A stretch of 64,000 nucleotides of DNA from Lamellibrachia satsuma (taxonomy: Eukaryota > Annelida > Polychaeta > Sabellida > Siboglinidae). Positions 47,690 to 61,004 of this stretch are shown piece after piece. The notes beneath the pieces were generated by a model that worked only from the letters and a program-made list of their open reading frames with translations, made no database searches and was not told where the DNA came from. The DNA is taken from NCBI GenBank assembly GCA_033239005.1, contig BSQZ01000001.1, forward strand, positions 4,812,501-4,876,500, read 5' to 3'. The stretch's first letter is position 1. The number at the start of each line of letters is the position of its first letter. The position numbers and the translations under genes are program-made.

Positions 47690-48972
47690 CTATCGCGGAT
47701 GTCGCCCAGTGTCTTTTACTGTCGCCCAGTGTCTTCAACTGTATTCCAGTGTCTTCCGCTGTGTTCCACTGTCTTCCATTGTATTCCACTGTCTTCCAGT
47801 GTCTTACATTGTCTTCTACTGTCTTCCAGTGTCTTCCACTGTCTTCCACTGTCTTACACTGTCTTCCACTGTCTTTTAGTGTCTTCCATTGTCTTCCAGT
47901 GTCTTCCACTGCCTTCCACTGTCTTCCAGTGTATTTTACTGTCTTCCAGTGTCTTCCATTGTCTTCCACTGCCTTCAACTGTCTTCCAGTGTCTTCTACT
48001 GTCTTCCACTGTCTTCCACTGTCTTCCAGTGTCTTCCACTGTCTTCCACTGTCTTCCACTGTCTTCCACTGTCTTGCAGTGTCTTACACTGTCTTCCAGT
48101 GTCTTCTAGTGTTTTCCAGTGTCTTCCAGTGTCTTCCAGTATCTTACACTGTCTAACAGTGTCTTCTAGTCTTCCAGTGTCTTCCACTGATTTTACTGTC
48201 TTCCAGTGTCTTTCACTGCCTTCCACTGTCTTTAACTGCTTTCCACAGCCTTCCATTGCCTTCCACTGTCTTCCACTGTCTTCAACTGTCTTACACTGTC
48301 GTCCAGTGTCTTCCAGTGTCTTCTACTGTCTTCCACTATCTTCCAGTGTCTTACACTGTTTTCCGGTGTCTTCCACTGTCATCCACTGTCTTCTACTCTC
48401 TCCTACTGTCTTCCATTGTCGCCCGCTGTCTTCCACTGTTTCCCACTGTCTTCCACTGTCTCCCACTGTTTTATACTGCATTCCACAGTCTCCCACTGTC
48501 TTCCAATGTATTCCACTGTCTCCCACTGTTTTCCACTGTCTCCCACTGTCTCCCACTGTCTTCCACTGTATTCCACTGATTCCCACTGTCTTCCACTATA
48601 TTCCACTCTCTCCCACGGTCTTCCACTGTATTCCACTGTCTTCCACTGTCTCCCACGGTCTTCCACTGTATTCCACTGTCTTCCACTGTCTCCCACTGTC
48701 TTCCACTATCTTCCACTGTCTTTCACTGTATTCCACTCTTTCCCAGTGTCTTCCAGTGTCTTTCAGTGTTTTCCACTGTCTCCCACTGTCTTCCACTGTA
48801 TTCCACTGTCTTCCACTGTCTTCCGCTGTCTTATACTGTCTTCCACTATCTTCCACTGTCTTTCACTGTATTCCACTCTTCCCCAGTGTCTTCCAGTGTC
48901 TTTCAGTGTTTTCCACTGTCTCCCACTGTCTTCCATTGTCTTCCACTATCTTACACTGTCTTCCAGTGTCCA
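47690..48972. repeat. 10-bp minisatellite, about 127 copies
   Basis: The unit is ctgtcttcca, with variants cagtgtcttc and ctgtctccca. Thirty bases equal ten codons, so nearly every frame on both strands stays open (up to 386 codons, reading FHCLPLSSTV). Treated as repeat, not gene. Confidence 0.97.
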
Positions 48973-49067
48973 ACTTTATTGCGAACGTTTTGTTTAGTCC
49001 TTGCATAAGCATAGAAACTGTTGTTGTAATTTTGTACGTTACATGCTAATTTTTACTCATAACCTTT

Positions 49068-49465
49068 TTTAGATTTTCTTGTTTCAGTCGTAGCTGCATT
49101 CAGTGCCTCTTTGTAATTTGTGTAGTCTTCACCATTTCTGGTACGCCTATAAACCCTCCACATAGACGGCTTGTATGCTATTTATCTAATAGCTTATTTT
49201 GACAAGTGTTTCTTTCTAGACCGTTTTCCTTGTTTTTCAAGGGAACAAACTGTTCGATGATACTCTCAATTTCACATTTTAGAATGTATACTTTCTAAAG
49301 ATTTCCATTGTGCCCATTGTTAAAATCTCCCATTATGATACACTCCCCTTTACTCAATTCCTTTATAGTGATTTGCATTTTTGTATTTTTTTTATCGATA
49401 TTGCACTAAACAGCTTCACCGCAATTTGCATTCCTTTCTAATTTTATTTCGTAAGCCTAAATAAA
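49068..49465 (-). mobile_element. CR1-type fragment (endonuclease end to linker)
   Basis: The minus strand reads, from about 49,460 downward, a broken endonuclease piece (KECIIMGDFN-like at about 49,330), then a piece for IESIIEQFVPLKN-like sequence, then WRVYRRTRNGEDYTNYKEAL at about 49,165-49,100. It shares gtatcataatgggagatttt with other copies. Dead; downstream of gene 2. Confidence 0.8.
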
Positions 49466-49660
49466 TTGTTCATTGTGGCAGAACACTGGACCGTTTTGAC
49501 AAACCCTTAGCAATATAACACTTTGAAGCACTTTCAAAACTCAATAGACACTTGATTAGTGTTAAGCAACCTTCTCAGTGGCACAAGTATTTACATGTAA
49601 TTTAGATATTGTCGAGTTTTCGACGTTACAACAGTGGAAATGTGACGAGCTGCAACATGT

Positions 49661-50600
49661 CTACGCCATTCCATGCTTGTGATTGAAGATATCTCCTCCT
49701 TCACTCAACATTTCGTACAATCCCTTGCAAACACTATCGATCTGTTGCACAACAGTTTCGTTAAGTGTCGCCTTCCAAGACGACGCTGTACTTGGCCTTG
49801 TCCTTTTTGTGAATGCGGCCACAGCGGCCGGTAGGGGGTGCTCGAGAAGCGATTCGTAAATCTGGCGTACCTGCTTCTGCTCATTCGTCACGAAGTCGTC
49901 GTAAATGACCTGTAGTGTGCGACCAGGATACTTCGCCTCTAACTGGCGTCTCAACCGGATGTCCCGCATTACGTCCGCGCAGTAGTAATAAGCTACCGGA
50001 ATCATTTTATTGTTATTGACGCCGATTGAATAAAAGAACGATAGGCGGCGCCGCGAGTTGATCACACCTCTCGGGTCCCGGATGAGGTGCACGAGTCGGA
50101 AGTTGCGCGAAGCGCGCATTAGGGCGTCCACGTCACGCATTTCCCCGCGCACTAGTTTGATGACGCGAAGGTTCGACGACGCGCTGCTGCGTGTGAATTT
50201 TGGAAAACATTTCAGCAGCTTAGTGGCCTTCGTCGAAAGGCATCTGACGTTATCATTGAAACGAAACTCTGACTCTTCAATTGGCTTTTCCGTTATTATG
50301 TCAATGATCGCGTTCACATTTCGCCTCTTTTGAGGAGTGCTGTTCTCGAACAGTTGGGAAACAGAACCGCGTGTTTCTCTGTCTCCGGCCTCGTCAGACA
50401 TCGTAATGAGAGATTTGTCACTGGTGGAGATATTGTGGCTTGCGATGTAGTTTAAAACCCCGGCTGCCGTCGCACTGATCCGGCTGATATGCGACCGACA
50501 CATGTCCATGGCCTTCTTGTCGGCACCGAATCTGCCAAGGCAGCGTCGATGAAGCTTCCCAGCACACTGGTGGTGTAGATGGTGCTCCAGTAGACAGCTC
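49661..50600 (-). CDS. Carbohydrate sulfotransferase gene 2, exon 4
   Basis: Acceptor attcaacag at 50,601, phase 2, open for 312 codons to the stop at 49,661. It has the same landmarks as gene 1: LHRRCLGRFGADKKAMDMC near the start, LRVIKLVRGEMRDVDALM, FRLVHLIRDPRGVINSRRR (3'-phosphate binding), YYCADVMRDIRLRRQLEAKY and a conserved C-terminus. The middle spacer differs strongly from gene 1. This exon is intact, but its partner exon 3 is disrupted and exons 1-2 are not found in the window. The gene is therefore either a young pseudogene or affected by sequence errors. Confidence 0.8.
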
Positions 50601-51064
50601 CTGTTGAATACACATTAACTATGAGCCACTAGCAAACACATATATTAGAACATTAAAAAGTATTGATATGGCATTGTAGATTTAGGAGAAAATTAAATAA
50701 ATGAGACGGATGGAATCAGTTTCCAATTATACAAAACAAAATACAGAGAAATGATATTGTGTACAGAACATGTACATTGTTGATAAAACTCACCGTTTGG
50801 TATCATTCACGTTATAAATAAATAGGTAATTAACTTATTGCTATTTTCCACATTTCATCATATTATTCGATTCCAATTTGCCTTATCCGTGCAACCACCA
50901 TTACAATATCTTTTGGAAACATCCAGGCACGCGACAATTGCAGCGCGAAAGGTTTTCGTAGTTATAATTCCCTTAACTTACCAGCGACCCAGGGAATTCT
51001 AAAAATAATATTAGTACTGAGACGACAGCTTCAACCTCGTCAGTCAGGCGGAGTTCTATGCAAA

Positions 51065-51126
<62 letters not shown>

Positions 51127-51340
51127 CGTGCGTGCGTGCGTGCGTGCATGCGTGCTTGCATGTGTTGAATGTGTATGTATGTACGTATGGATGTTAGTAT
51201 TTACACGTGTCACTGACGTTGCGCCGTTTCACGCTTAGCTTTGGCCATGGTGTGACCTTTGAACAGAATGGCGACGTTTACGAATTTAAGAGGGATACGT
51301 CTACGGAGGAGAATGCACAATGCCCCGTCCGGCGACTAAC
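50601..51340 (-). other. Intron 3 of sulfotransferase gene 2
   Basis: 740 bp, same position and phase as the 6.5 kb intron 3 of gene 1. Contains a (GT)n tract at 51,068-51,125 followed by gcgt tetramers to about 51,150, and the short conserved patch at 51,018-51,067. Confidence 0.65.
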
Positions 51341-51988
51341 CTGGGGGAGCCGTCGGGGAAGTGGTAGATGTCGGTGGGCACCGCTCAGCCATGTCGCGTT
51401 CCGTAAAGGGAATTATAGAGTCCGTCGAGTTGTTCGAATACGTAGAACGCGTCTGGATCATTGTCGAAGATCCGGCCGAAGAAGGTCGATCCCGTCCGCT
51501 GGTAGGCGAGAATCAACAGTTGTTTCGACTCGCCCGCCACGGAAGACATATCCCGGTTCTTCTTCTGCGTCATCCTCACATCCGGGCCCTTCTTCTGTGT
51601 CACCTTCTCATCCGGGTTCTTCTTCTGTGTCACCCTCTCATTCGGGCTTTTCTTCTCTATCATCCTCTCATTCGGGCTCTTCTTCTGTGTCATCCTCTCA
51701 TTCGGGCTCTTCTTCTGTGCATCCTCTCATTCGGGCTCTTATTCTGTGTCATCCTCACACCCGGGTTCTTCTTCTGTGTCATCCTCTCATTCGGGCTCTT
51801 CTTCTGTGTCATCCTCACATCCAGGTTCTTCTTCTGTGTCATCCTCTCATTCGGGCTCTTTTTCTGTGTCATCCTCTCATTCGGGCTCTTCTTCTGTGTC
51901 ATCCTCACATACGGGTTCTTCTTCTGCGTCGTCCTCACATCCGAACTATTTGTTTCTTCTGCGTCATTATCATGTCGGAGACCTCAGC
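51341..51988 (-). pseudogene. Sulfotransferase gene 2, exon 3, with frameshift and stop
   Basis: Donor CAG|gttagt is at 51,340. The minus strand holds about 14 copies of a 10-residue stem unit (MTQKKSPNER, MTQKKNPDVR), then LLILAYQRTGSTFFGRIF and NDPDAFYVFEQLDGLYNSLY. Two defects appear. One base is missing at about 51,720 inside the stem repeat (tgtgcatcc where other units read tgtgtcatcc). A TGA at 51,385-51,387 interrupts TRHG, where gene 1 reads TLHGLVG. The exon start is uncertain: an acceptor atgcag at 51,989 is possible, but the first units are also out of frame. EPL of gene 1 is EQL here. Confidence 0.75.
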
Positions 51989-52013
51989 CTGCATCAACGC
52001 AATAACTAAGTAG

Positions 52014-52321
52014 CACCGTTTTATATTCGGTGTTTACCAACGCTGGGGTCAATATATGTAAGTTATGAAGTCAGCCATATCTGAAGTGGTTGATTTCCGT
52101 GTACCAACGGCCAATCACAAGTAGCATGCAGAGTGCGGCCGTGAACGGACTGTGGATTCAACTTATGGTAAGCGTAACTCCAATACGACAACTGTGTGTG
52201 GATGCATGTGTGTGTGCGTGCGGGCGTGCGTGCGTATATGGTGTGTATGTGATGAGTGCGTGCGTGCGTGTGTGCGAGCGAGCGCGTGCGTGTGTACATG
52301 CGTGCTTGGTGGTGGTCGTGG

Positions 52322-52353
<32 letters not shown>

Positions 52354-52610
52354 TGCGTGTGTGCGTGCGTGCGTGCGTGCGTGCTTTAATGTGTGCATGC
52401 ATAGGGCGTCCATCAATAAAGAGATAATTTCGGTTGCTAGCAATTCATATCTAGTGAACGTTTTGAGGTTGACGCTCACATTGGGCGACTAATTTGTAGT
52501 TCGGCTATTACGATATTTTAATCAGATAAATGATCAATGTTTTACCTTCTTATGAAACTATTCGCAATATACTACCTATCTGTTCCTTCAGGTTTATCAG
52601 TACTATATTG
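52014..52610. other. Spacer with GT/GCGT microsatellite
   Basis: At 52,195-52,385 gt, gcgt and gtgc units alternate. Cys-Val/Arg-His open frames through it are artefacts. No 5' exons of gene 2 recognised. Confidence 0.6.
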
Positions 52611-53250
52611 TGACGTGGATACAGAAGTATTGCCACACAGACCATGGTGATCTCTAATAGCAAAACATGTGACGTGGATACAGAAGTATTGCCACACAGA
52701 CCATGGTGATCACTTACAGCAAAACATGTGACGTGGATACAGAAGTTTTGCCACACAGTCCATGGTGATCACTTACAGCAAAACATGTGACGTGGATACA
52801 GAAGTATTGCCACACAGTCCATGGTGATCACTTACAGCAAAACATGTGACGTGGATACAGAAGTATTGCCACACAGACCATGGTGATCACTTACAGCAAA
52901 ACATGTGACGTGGATACAGAAGTATTGTCACACAGACCATGGTGATCACTTACAGCAAAACATGTGACGTGGATACAGAAGTATTGCCACACAGTCCATG
53001 GTGATCACTTACAGTAAAACGTGTGACGTGGATACTGAAGCATTGCCACACAGTCCATGGTGATCACTTACATCAAAACATGTGACGTGGATACAGAAGT
53101 ATTGCCAAACAGTCCGTGGTGATCTCTTGCAGCAAAATATGTGACGTGGATACAGAAGCATTGCCACACAATCCATTAGGATCATTTACAGCAAAACATG
53201 TGACGTGGATACATAAGCATTGCCACACCGTCCACGGTGATCTGTTACAG
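52611..53250. repeat. 59-bp minisatellite, about 11 copies
   Basis: The unit contains tgacgtggatacagaagtat and ccatggtgatcacttacagc, with period 59 (52,611 and 52,670). Confidence 0.95.
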
Positions 53251-53895
53251 GAAAACTCTTTGGCCGATTTGCTTGAAATTTTGTGCGAATACCCAACCTT
53301 TCATGTACTACCCAACTGTGCTATATAAATTAAAACCTATGTCATACGCACGACTTATTAATTAAATAAATACTACATTTTGGCTTTTTTCTAACTTTTT
53401 ACGCAATTCGGATATATGTTGTTGTCATCGTATAATGATTCTTATTTACTTGCACGTGGAACTCTAAACAACATTCTACCTATATATGTGCTTCCAAGTT
53501 TCTCATGTACTGATGCTGCTTTAATCGGTGTATCAAAACAAAAACAGGGGCCTGGATATATTGGAACATTGCTGTACAGTCCGGGTTTATCGTGCGGAAA
53601 ATCGGCTTGGCTGATTTGTACGTCACTACCAAATTGATATAAAAAAATAAAAGACATAAATATCATATGTACGAATGATTATGTAGATAAATACTGTATA
53701 TGTCTAACTGCTTAATGCCCTGCATTCGGACATCAGTTAAGTAAAATGGGTAAATAAGACGTGGCTATAATGGTTGCATGTCTCTACATACTTGATCTTT
53801 TTTGCAAAACTTGTGACCCTAGAACACGTCACAAAATTAACGTTAACAGTATTCTTAGTTGCCATAGTGATCGCTCGGCGGGAATTAGAGACCGA
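53251..53895. other. Stretch without recognisable gene
   Basis: A 73-codon open frame at 53,416-53,637 has no recognisable domain. Confidence 0.3.
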
Positions 53896-55440
53896 GATTT
53901 ACTCGGTGCATGTGGGGGCGGCTCGGTTGACGTCGGTGTTGGCGAGCCTAGCTCAGCATGTCATCACAACCGTGAGTGTCTTACTTCCGTCGGCTATCAA
54001 GTGGGGGCGGCTCGGTTGACGGCGAGGTTGGCGAGCCTAGCTCAGCATGTCATCACAACCGTGAGTGTCTTACTTCCATCAGCTATCAAGTGGGGGCGGC
54101 TCGATTGATGTCGAGGTTAGCGAGCCTAAGTCAACATGTCATCACAACAGTGAGTGTCCTACTTCCGTCGGCTATCAAGTGAAGGCGGTTCGGTTGACGT
54201 CGAGTTTGGCGAGCCTAGCTCAGCATGTCATCACAACCGTGAGTGTCTTACCTCTGTCGGCTATCAAGTGGGGGCGGCTCGGTTGACGTCGGGGTTGTCG
54301 AGCCTGGCTCAGCATGTCATCACAACCGTGAGTGTCTTACTTCCATCGGTTATCAAGTGGGGGCGGCTCGGTTGACGTCGAGGTTAGCGAGCCTAGGTCA
54401 ACATGTCATCACAACAGTGAGTGTCCTACTTCTGTCGGCTATCAAGTGAAGGCGGTTCGGTTGACGTCGAGGTTGGCGAGCCTAGTTCAGCATGTCATCA
54501 CAACCATGAGTGTCTTACCTCCGTCGGCTATCAAGTGGGGGGGGGGGCGGCTCGGTTGACGTCGGGGTTGTCGAGCCTGGCTCAGCATGTCATCACAACC
54601 GTGAGTGTCTTACTTCCATCAGCTATCAAGTGGGGGCGGCTCGATTGATGTCGAGGTTAGCGAGCCTAAGTCAACATGTCATCACAACAGTGAGTGTCCT
54701 ACTTCCGTCGGCTATCAAGTGAAGGCGGTTCGGTTGACGTCGAGTTTGGCGAGCCTAGCTCAGCATGTCATCACAACCGTGAGTGTCTTACCTCTGTCGG
54801 CTATCAAGTGGGGGCGGCTCGGTTGACGTCGGGGTTGTCGAGCCTGGCTCAGCATGTCATCACAACCGTGAGTGTCTTTACTTCCATCGGTTATCAAGTG
54901 GGGGCGGCTCGGTTGACGTCGAGGTTAGCGAGCCTAGGTCAACATGTCATCACAACAGTGAGTGTCCTACTTCTGTCGGCTATCAAGTGAAGGCGGTTCG
55001 GTTGACGTCGAGGTTGGCGAGCCTAGTTCAGCATGTCATCACAACCATGAGTGTCTTACCTCCGTCGGCTATCAAGTGGGGGGCGGCTCGGTTGACGTCG
55101 GGGTTGTCGAGCCTGGCTCAGCATGTCATCACAACCGTGAGTGTCTTACTTCCGTCGGCTATCAAGTGGGGGCGGCTCGATTGATGTCGAGGTTAGCGAG
55201 CCTAAGTCAACATGTCATCACAACAGTGAGTGTCCTACTTCCGTCGGCTATCAAGTGAAGGCGGTTCGGTTGACGTCGAGTTTGGCGAGCCTAGCTCAGC
55301 ATGTCATCACAACCGTGAGTGTCTTACCTCTGTCGGCTATCAAGTGGGGGCGGCTCGGTTGACGTCGGGGTTGTCGAGCTGGCTAGCCTAGGTCAGCATG
55401 TCATCACAACCGTTAGTGTCCTACTTCCGTCGGCTATCAA
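53896..55440. repeat. 89-bp satellite-like array with higher-order repeat structure, about 17 monomers
   Basis: The monomer contains ggctcggttgacgtcg, gcatgtcatcacaacc and gtcggctatcaagtg, and recurs every 89 bases (54,065, 54,154, 54,243 and so on). Blocks of six monomers repeat as a unit: 54,061-54,345 equals 54,601-54,885 base for base until an extra t at about 54,880, and the pattern starts again at about 55,140. The higher-order period is about 536-540 bp. Confidence 0.95.
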
Positions 55441-56024
55441 AATACAATGTTGGGGTGATCAGAATGTTGGACTGACTCAACAATAGTGGAAACTAACACA
55501 ACTAGCCTTAGAATGAGTATCATTCCGCATGAACAGTGTTGGCGTTCGACACATAGACAGACAATGGTGAATCGCTGAGTGGAGGAGGAACATCATTGAC
55601 CAATCGATGTTGTTGTTGCTGTGTATACCGATATAGCCAACCTAGAGTGTTGATAATGTTGTTGTTACTGTGTATACCGATATAGCCAACCTAGAGTGTT
55701 GATAATTGAATTGTTTCCAGTGTACATCATTGGGAAAAGAGAAGTATTGACTAAAGTCTAAAAAGCTAATTTGTCTGGAACTCTTGAAAGTTCAACGTCA
55801 ACAGCACATCGGACTATCAACCATTCGGTGGGTGACTTGCCTGCTCCAAATGTCCTGCTGAGTCTCTCTTGCAAGTGTACACGGAGGGAGCACCAGTTAA
55901 ATAATTCGTGTCAGCTCAATGGCTTGAAGTGAACTGCTGCGTGCGAAAATTACTCGAACATGCCTCAAAAGATGCTGGTGTCGAACAGGACATTTATTGT
56001 AACAGTGGTTGAGATAGTCGAAAC
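55441..56024. other. Spacer with a 51-bp duplicated block
   Basis: At about 55,608-55,705 a block with gtgtataccgatatagccaa and ctagagtgttgataat occurs twice. No gene recognised. Confidence 0.5.
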
Positions 56025-57090
<1,066 letters not shown>

Positions 57091-57417
57091 GGTGATACGG
57101 TGTCGACATCCAACGGTTGTGACACGGTGTAGACACTCAACGGTTGTGACACGGTGTCGACATTCAACGGTTGTGAGACGGTGTCGACATTCAACGGTTG
57201 TGGCACGGTGTCGACATTCAACGGTGGTGACACGGTGTCGACACTCAACGGTTGTGACACGGTGTCGACAATCAACGGTTGTGACACGGTGTCGACATCC
57301 AACGGTTGTGACACGGTGTCGACATTCAACGGTTGTGACACGGTGTCGACATCCAACGGTTGTGACACGGTGTCGACATTCAACGGTTGTTACACGGTGT
57401 CGACATTCAACGGAAGA
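57091..57417. repeat. 27-bp minisatellite, about 12 copies (arm B)
   Basis: Same unit as 45,985-46,803, opposite orientation (ggttgtgacacggtgtcgac). Fewer copies than arm A. Confidence 0.95.
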
Positions 57418-57924
57418 TGGAAAACGGTAGTTAGTTAAGACTGTTACACAAGCACAAACATATTCACAAGCACGCACCTACGGACGCGCACGCATGCACG
57501 CACAAGCATGCACATTGTTAACGACAATCGTGCAATATTGTCACCAGTTAATCACAACGTTAAACTCCAAAAGACCTTGACCCATCTTGTCAGGGTCAAT
57601 AAAATGTCTCCACCGACAAGAGCCAACGTAGTTTATGTTTGAGAATAATTGGAAGCAATGTTACAAGTGTGTTGCTTCTATCCTAAATTGCACATCCCTT
57701 CTGTTAAGTGGAGCTTTCCTGCCTCATTGTAGTAGCGTCTCCAGTGGCTGTACTGATTCGACATTCGACTCTTATTGGACAGTTTTAATATATGTAAAAT
57801 ATATTTTACACCGCTCGTCGTCAATTACGCTGTCGGATTCAGATCGAGTTGCCGCAGCTCGCCGACGATTGCGATTTTATTGCACGGACGTCATTGACTC
57901 ATTCTGGTGAAAAGCTTTAAAATT

Positions 57925-58215
57925 TAAGTGTTTCGTGTACACATGTGTACACTGGCGGGGTGTGGTTGTATTTTTATATTTAAGTGTTTCCTGTACACAA
58001 GTGTACAATAGCGGGGTGTGGTTGTATTTTGATATTTCAGTGTTTCGTGTACACATGTGTACAAAAGCGGGGTGTGGTTGTATTTTGATATTTCAGTGTT
58101 TCGTGTACACATGTGTACAATGGCGGGGTGTGGTTGTATTTTGATATTTAAGTGTTTCCTGTACACATGTGTGCAATTAAGGGTGTGTGGTTTATTTTTA
58201 TATTTAAGTTTTTCG
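57925..58215. repeat. 56-58-bp tandem repeat, arm B
   Basis: Mirror of 45,185-45,425, about five copies. Confidence 0.92.
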
Positions 58216-58838
58216 TTTCCTTTCCTTTGTTCACAACTGATGAAATTCAGAAAAAGACAAATAAGTTATTGTACTGAATATAGCCGGCATCTGAAAACGT
58301 AGTTCCAGAAAATAAAGCTCCGATCGTGGCTGTGCGCTCAACTTTTGTTGTGCGACGTCCGCTGACCCAGTCGCACAAACAGATAAGGAAACTCGTTGCT
58401 AGTCATGCAATCGCTCCGACACAGCGAGGCTCGACGGCGCTAAGCTGGTTGCTGGTCGAAACAACGAGATAACATATATCTGCCTTATAGGCCATGAGGC
58501 GAGAACACGATTAAGTTGATCAAAGTTGTGCGCTCCAATAAACTCGGTATTCAATATCCGGGTCAACTGGCGGATATTCCAGCTGGCAAGCAATCATTAG
58601 CCAGTGATAGATACGGCAAAGACGATACTTACTCGCTATGGAGATGGTAAATCTAACATTTGTTCATGTTTGTATTGTTCATGTTTGTATTGTTCATGTT
58701 TGTATTGTTCATGCAGTGATCAGGGCAAGATAAATACGCGATCGTTTCGCCGCACGGCTAAACAATCATGGGATTTTTGTAGATGTCTAATTAGTATTCA
58801 TCTTAGTCTAATTATGTCAGCCATTAATGGATATGGAT

Positions 58839-58950
<112 letters not shown>

Positions 58951-59174
58951 TACCCGATGAAAAGTGTACGACACTGCGATGACACCTCGTATTGTCATCG
59001 ATGGAAATAAACCACATGCATTTCGCAAAAATCTTGTCGTTATCGATCCACGATGCCTGGTATTAAGGTATCGGTGACTCGAGATAACGCACTTAGTAAA
59101 ATGCCGATGAATTCATGCACCGACAGGATCTTTGACGAAGTGTGACCTGGATGAAAGCAAGCACGTTGACCAAT

Positions 59175-59535
59175 GCTGCATTCACACCTACAGAATTAAA
59201 ACGGTTTAGCTAAACCGTTTTAGTTAAACCGGTTTACGTTTGAAAGTTGCGCAAGCTAGCATAAAAAAATTTGTTTGTTTATGTTTCAAACAGGAAGCGA
59301 CGAGGCGCGAGATCGAATGCGCATGACTGTGACGTACTTAAAATGTTTTAGCTAATACGGTTGCGTTCACACTTGCAACCGTTTTTAGCTAAAACGGTTT
59401 AACTAAACCACCTACTGAAGCGGTTCAGCTAAACCGTTTTAGCTAAAACGTTTTAGCGCTAAATCGCGTGTTTTCGGACTGGATTAGTTAAAACGTTTTA
59501 ACTAAACCGGTTTAAAGTGTAAGTGTGAACGCAGC
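59175..59535. mobile_element. Palindrome-rich MITE-like element, arm B
   Basis: Ends gctgcattcaca and tgtgaacgcagc, interior with aaaacggtttagctaaaccg palindromes. Mirror of 43,884-44,242. The interior is rearranged relative to arm A: an extra block of taaaacggtttaac motifs lies at 59,390-59,460. Confidence 0.7.
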
Positions 59536-59642
59536 TCAAGACGTGTTCCTGTCTGTCGTCTTTACACTCGTTGAACACGACGCCAGCCGAGTCAACAGCA
59601 GCACCAGGCTGTCGCGTTCATTGCACACGAGTGTTTCTCAAG

Positions 59643-59706
59643 ATGGTGTGTGGTTTCATTGATCGTCGGTACTTCCGTTCTATTGCCGTCGTACTCTGCG
59701 CATTAA
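59643..59706 (+). CDS. Sulfotransferase gene 3, exon 1
   Basis: ATG at 59,643 (context caagATGG), 21 codons plus one base, donor A|gtaagt. It encodes MVCGFIDRRYFRSIAVVLCA, a short cytoplasmic tail and first half of a membrane anchor. Compared with exon 1 of gene 1 it lacks 15 bases and has five base changes, all altering the residue. Continues in exon 2 at 62,234. Confidence 0.78.
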
Positions 59707-60174
59707 GTAAGTACATCGGGTATTCTTAAATGTATGTTCAAACCTCCTCAGTTCCATGTTTCGCTCGTGTCGTTGCAGAATTGTTTCCCTAAAACCTGAA
59801 CCTATCTAGTAATATGATAAGCAGATCCAGTGGTGTCCATCAGGCGCTTGGGCACCTCGTTTATTTTGTCGAGTTTGTTTCATCAAATCAGAATTAACTG
59901 TTCTAATACCGCAAATTGACGCAGTCGCAGTTGTTTTTCAGATGAGAACATTTGTAATATTTGTAACATTTGTAAGATACAAATGTGGGACATTGCCACA
60001 AATGTTGCCATACGCAAGTTAGCCGACGTCAATGATTGTATTTGTGACACGAGGCAACGGTATTCAGCCAGGAAAGCTTAAACGTTTAACATTTTGAACT
60101 GAATAAACGGAGGAGTTTGTGTTCAATTTAGTCAAGTAGGTCATAAATTTGTCCTGGAAGATGTGTACTGTCAG

Positions 60175-60885
60175 TGGAAGTCAATCATTGTGTGTTGGAT
60201 AAGTTAATAAAAGGGCACAAAGGGGGAGTTGCAAAGCGGTAAGGAGGGAATGAGTGTATGTGGAGGACACAAGGATGAATCTGGGATTCATGGAAGTAGG
60301 ATATGCAAAGTGCGCTGCCGATATTGGATGGTCTTTGACTAAAGTAACCCCTTTTGATGAGAAAAGTTGCATCTCTGCAACACAAATGTAACATGGAATT
60401 GAAGGACCCCGTATTTTAACCAATAGATTGGACTTGCGAAAGATCCCAGAAAGTTACCTCTAATGGTGAAGAAAAATCAATAAGTTTAAACATTCTGCGA
60501 ATAATATCAGGGGTCATAGGTAGCTTTTGTTTTTGTAATGCTCCTAAAACCTTCTTGAAGCAACGGACTTTGTCACCAAGGGTGTCTAGGAAGCCGTCCT
60601 GTTGTACTGGATCTGTCATGAATAGACGAATACTCGGTGTGTGACATTGCTTTAAGCAATCCGTATAGGTAATGCACAGAGAAAGGTTTATGCACGCAAT
60701 ATATTTTGTTTGCCAGGACATTGCCAACATCTCAAATGCTTCATTATAAACTTCGTGAAGAACCATGGCTTATCTGTTCTAACTGTAGTTGCGCTGCATG
60801 AACAGCTGCAGCCAATTCCTTCACATTTATATGAGGATCCCTCATTTCCAACGGAAGGGCGCAGACCATAGTTATTTGTCGGTTG
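60175..60885 (-). pseudogene. Tyrosine-recombinase-like relic, arm B
   Basis: Mirror of 42,505-43,225. The minus strand has FMTDPVQQDGFLDTLGDKV, then ALQKQKLPMTPDIIRRMFKL, IDFSSPLEVTFWDL, FRKSNLLVK, then in another frame SKTIQYRQRTLHILLP. The last piece, with its basic strand, fits the block after the first catalytic Arg in tyrosine recombinases. Stops and frameshifts interrupt, and the C-terminal catalytic residues are absent. Confidence 0.55.
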
Positions 60886-61004
60886 TAGAAAGTTCGCAAC
60901 CAGTGTGACTAACTGCAAATTTGTTGCCGTGTAGCTATCCGATATCACAGTGTGGTTGGACAGATGAATTCTAGGATGTATTTTTACAGTAAAACAACAG
61001 TTTT

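Noticed and set aside
47889..49049. 386-codon open frame rich in Phe, Cys, Leu and Ser
   Set aside because: It lies in the 10-bp minisatellite, which is open in almost every frame; no non-repeat domain.
51207..52013. 268-codon plus-strand open frame rich in Ser/His/Pro
   Set aside because: Antisense to exon 3 of sulfotransferase gene 2, including its 30-bp stem repeats.
53976..55362. Series of plus-strand frames of 68-133 codons, each starting at a similar Met
   Set aside because: Each is the same 89-bp satellite monomer read in a different phase.
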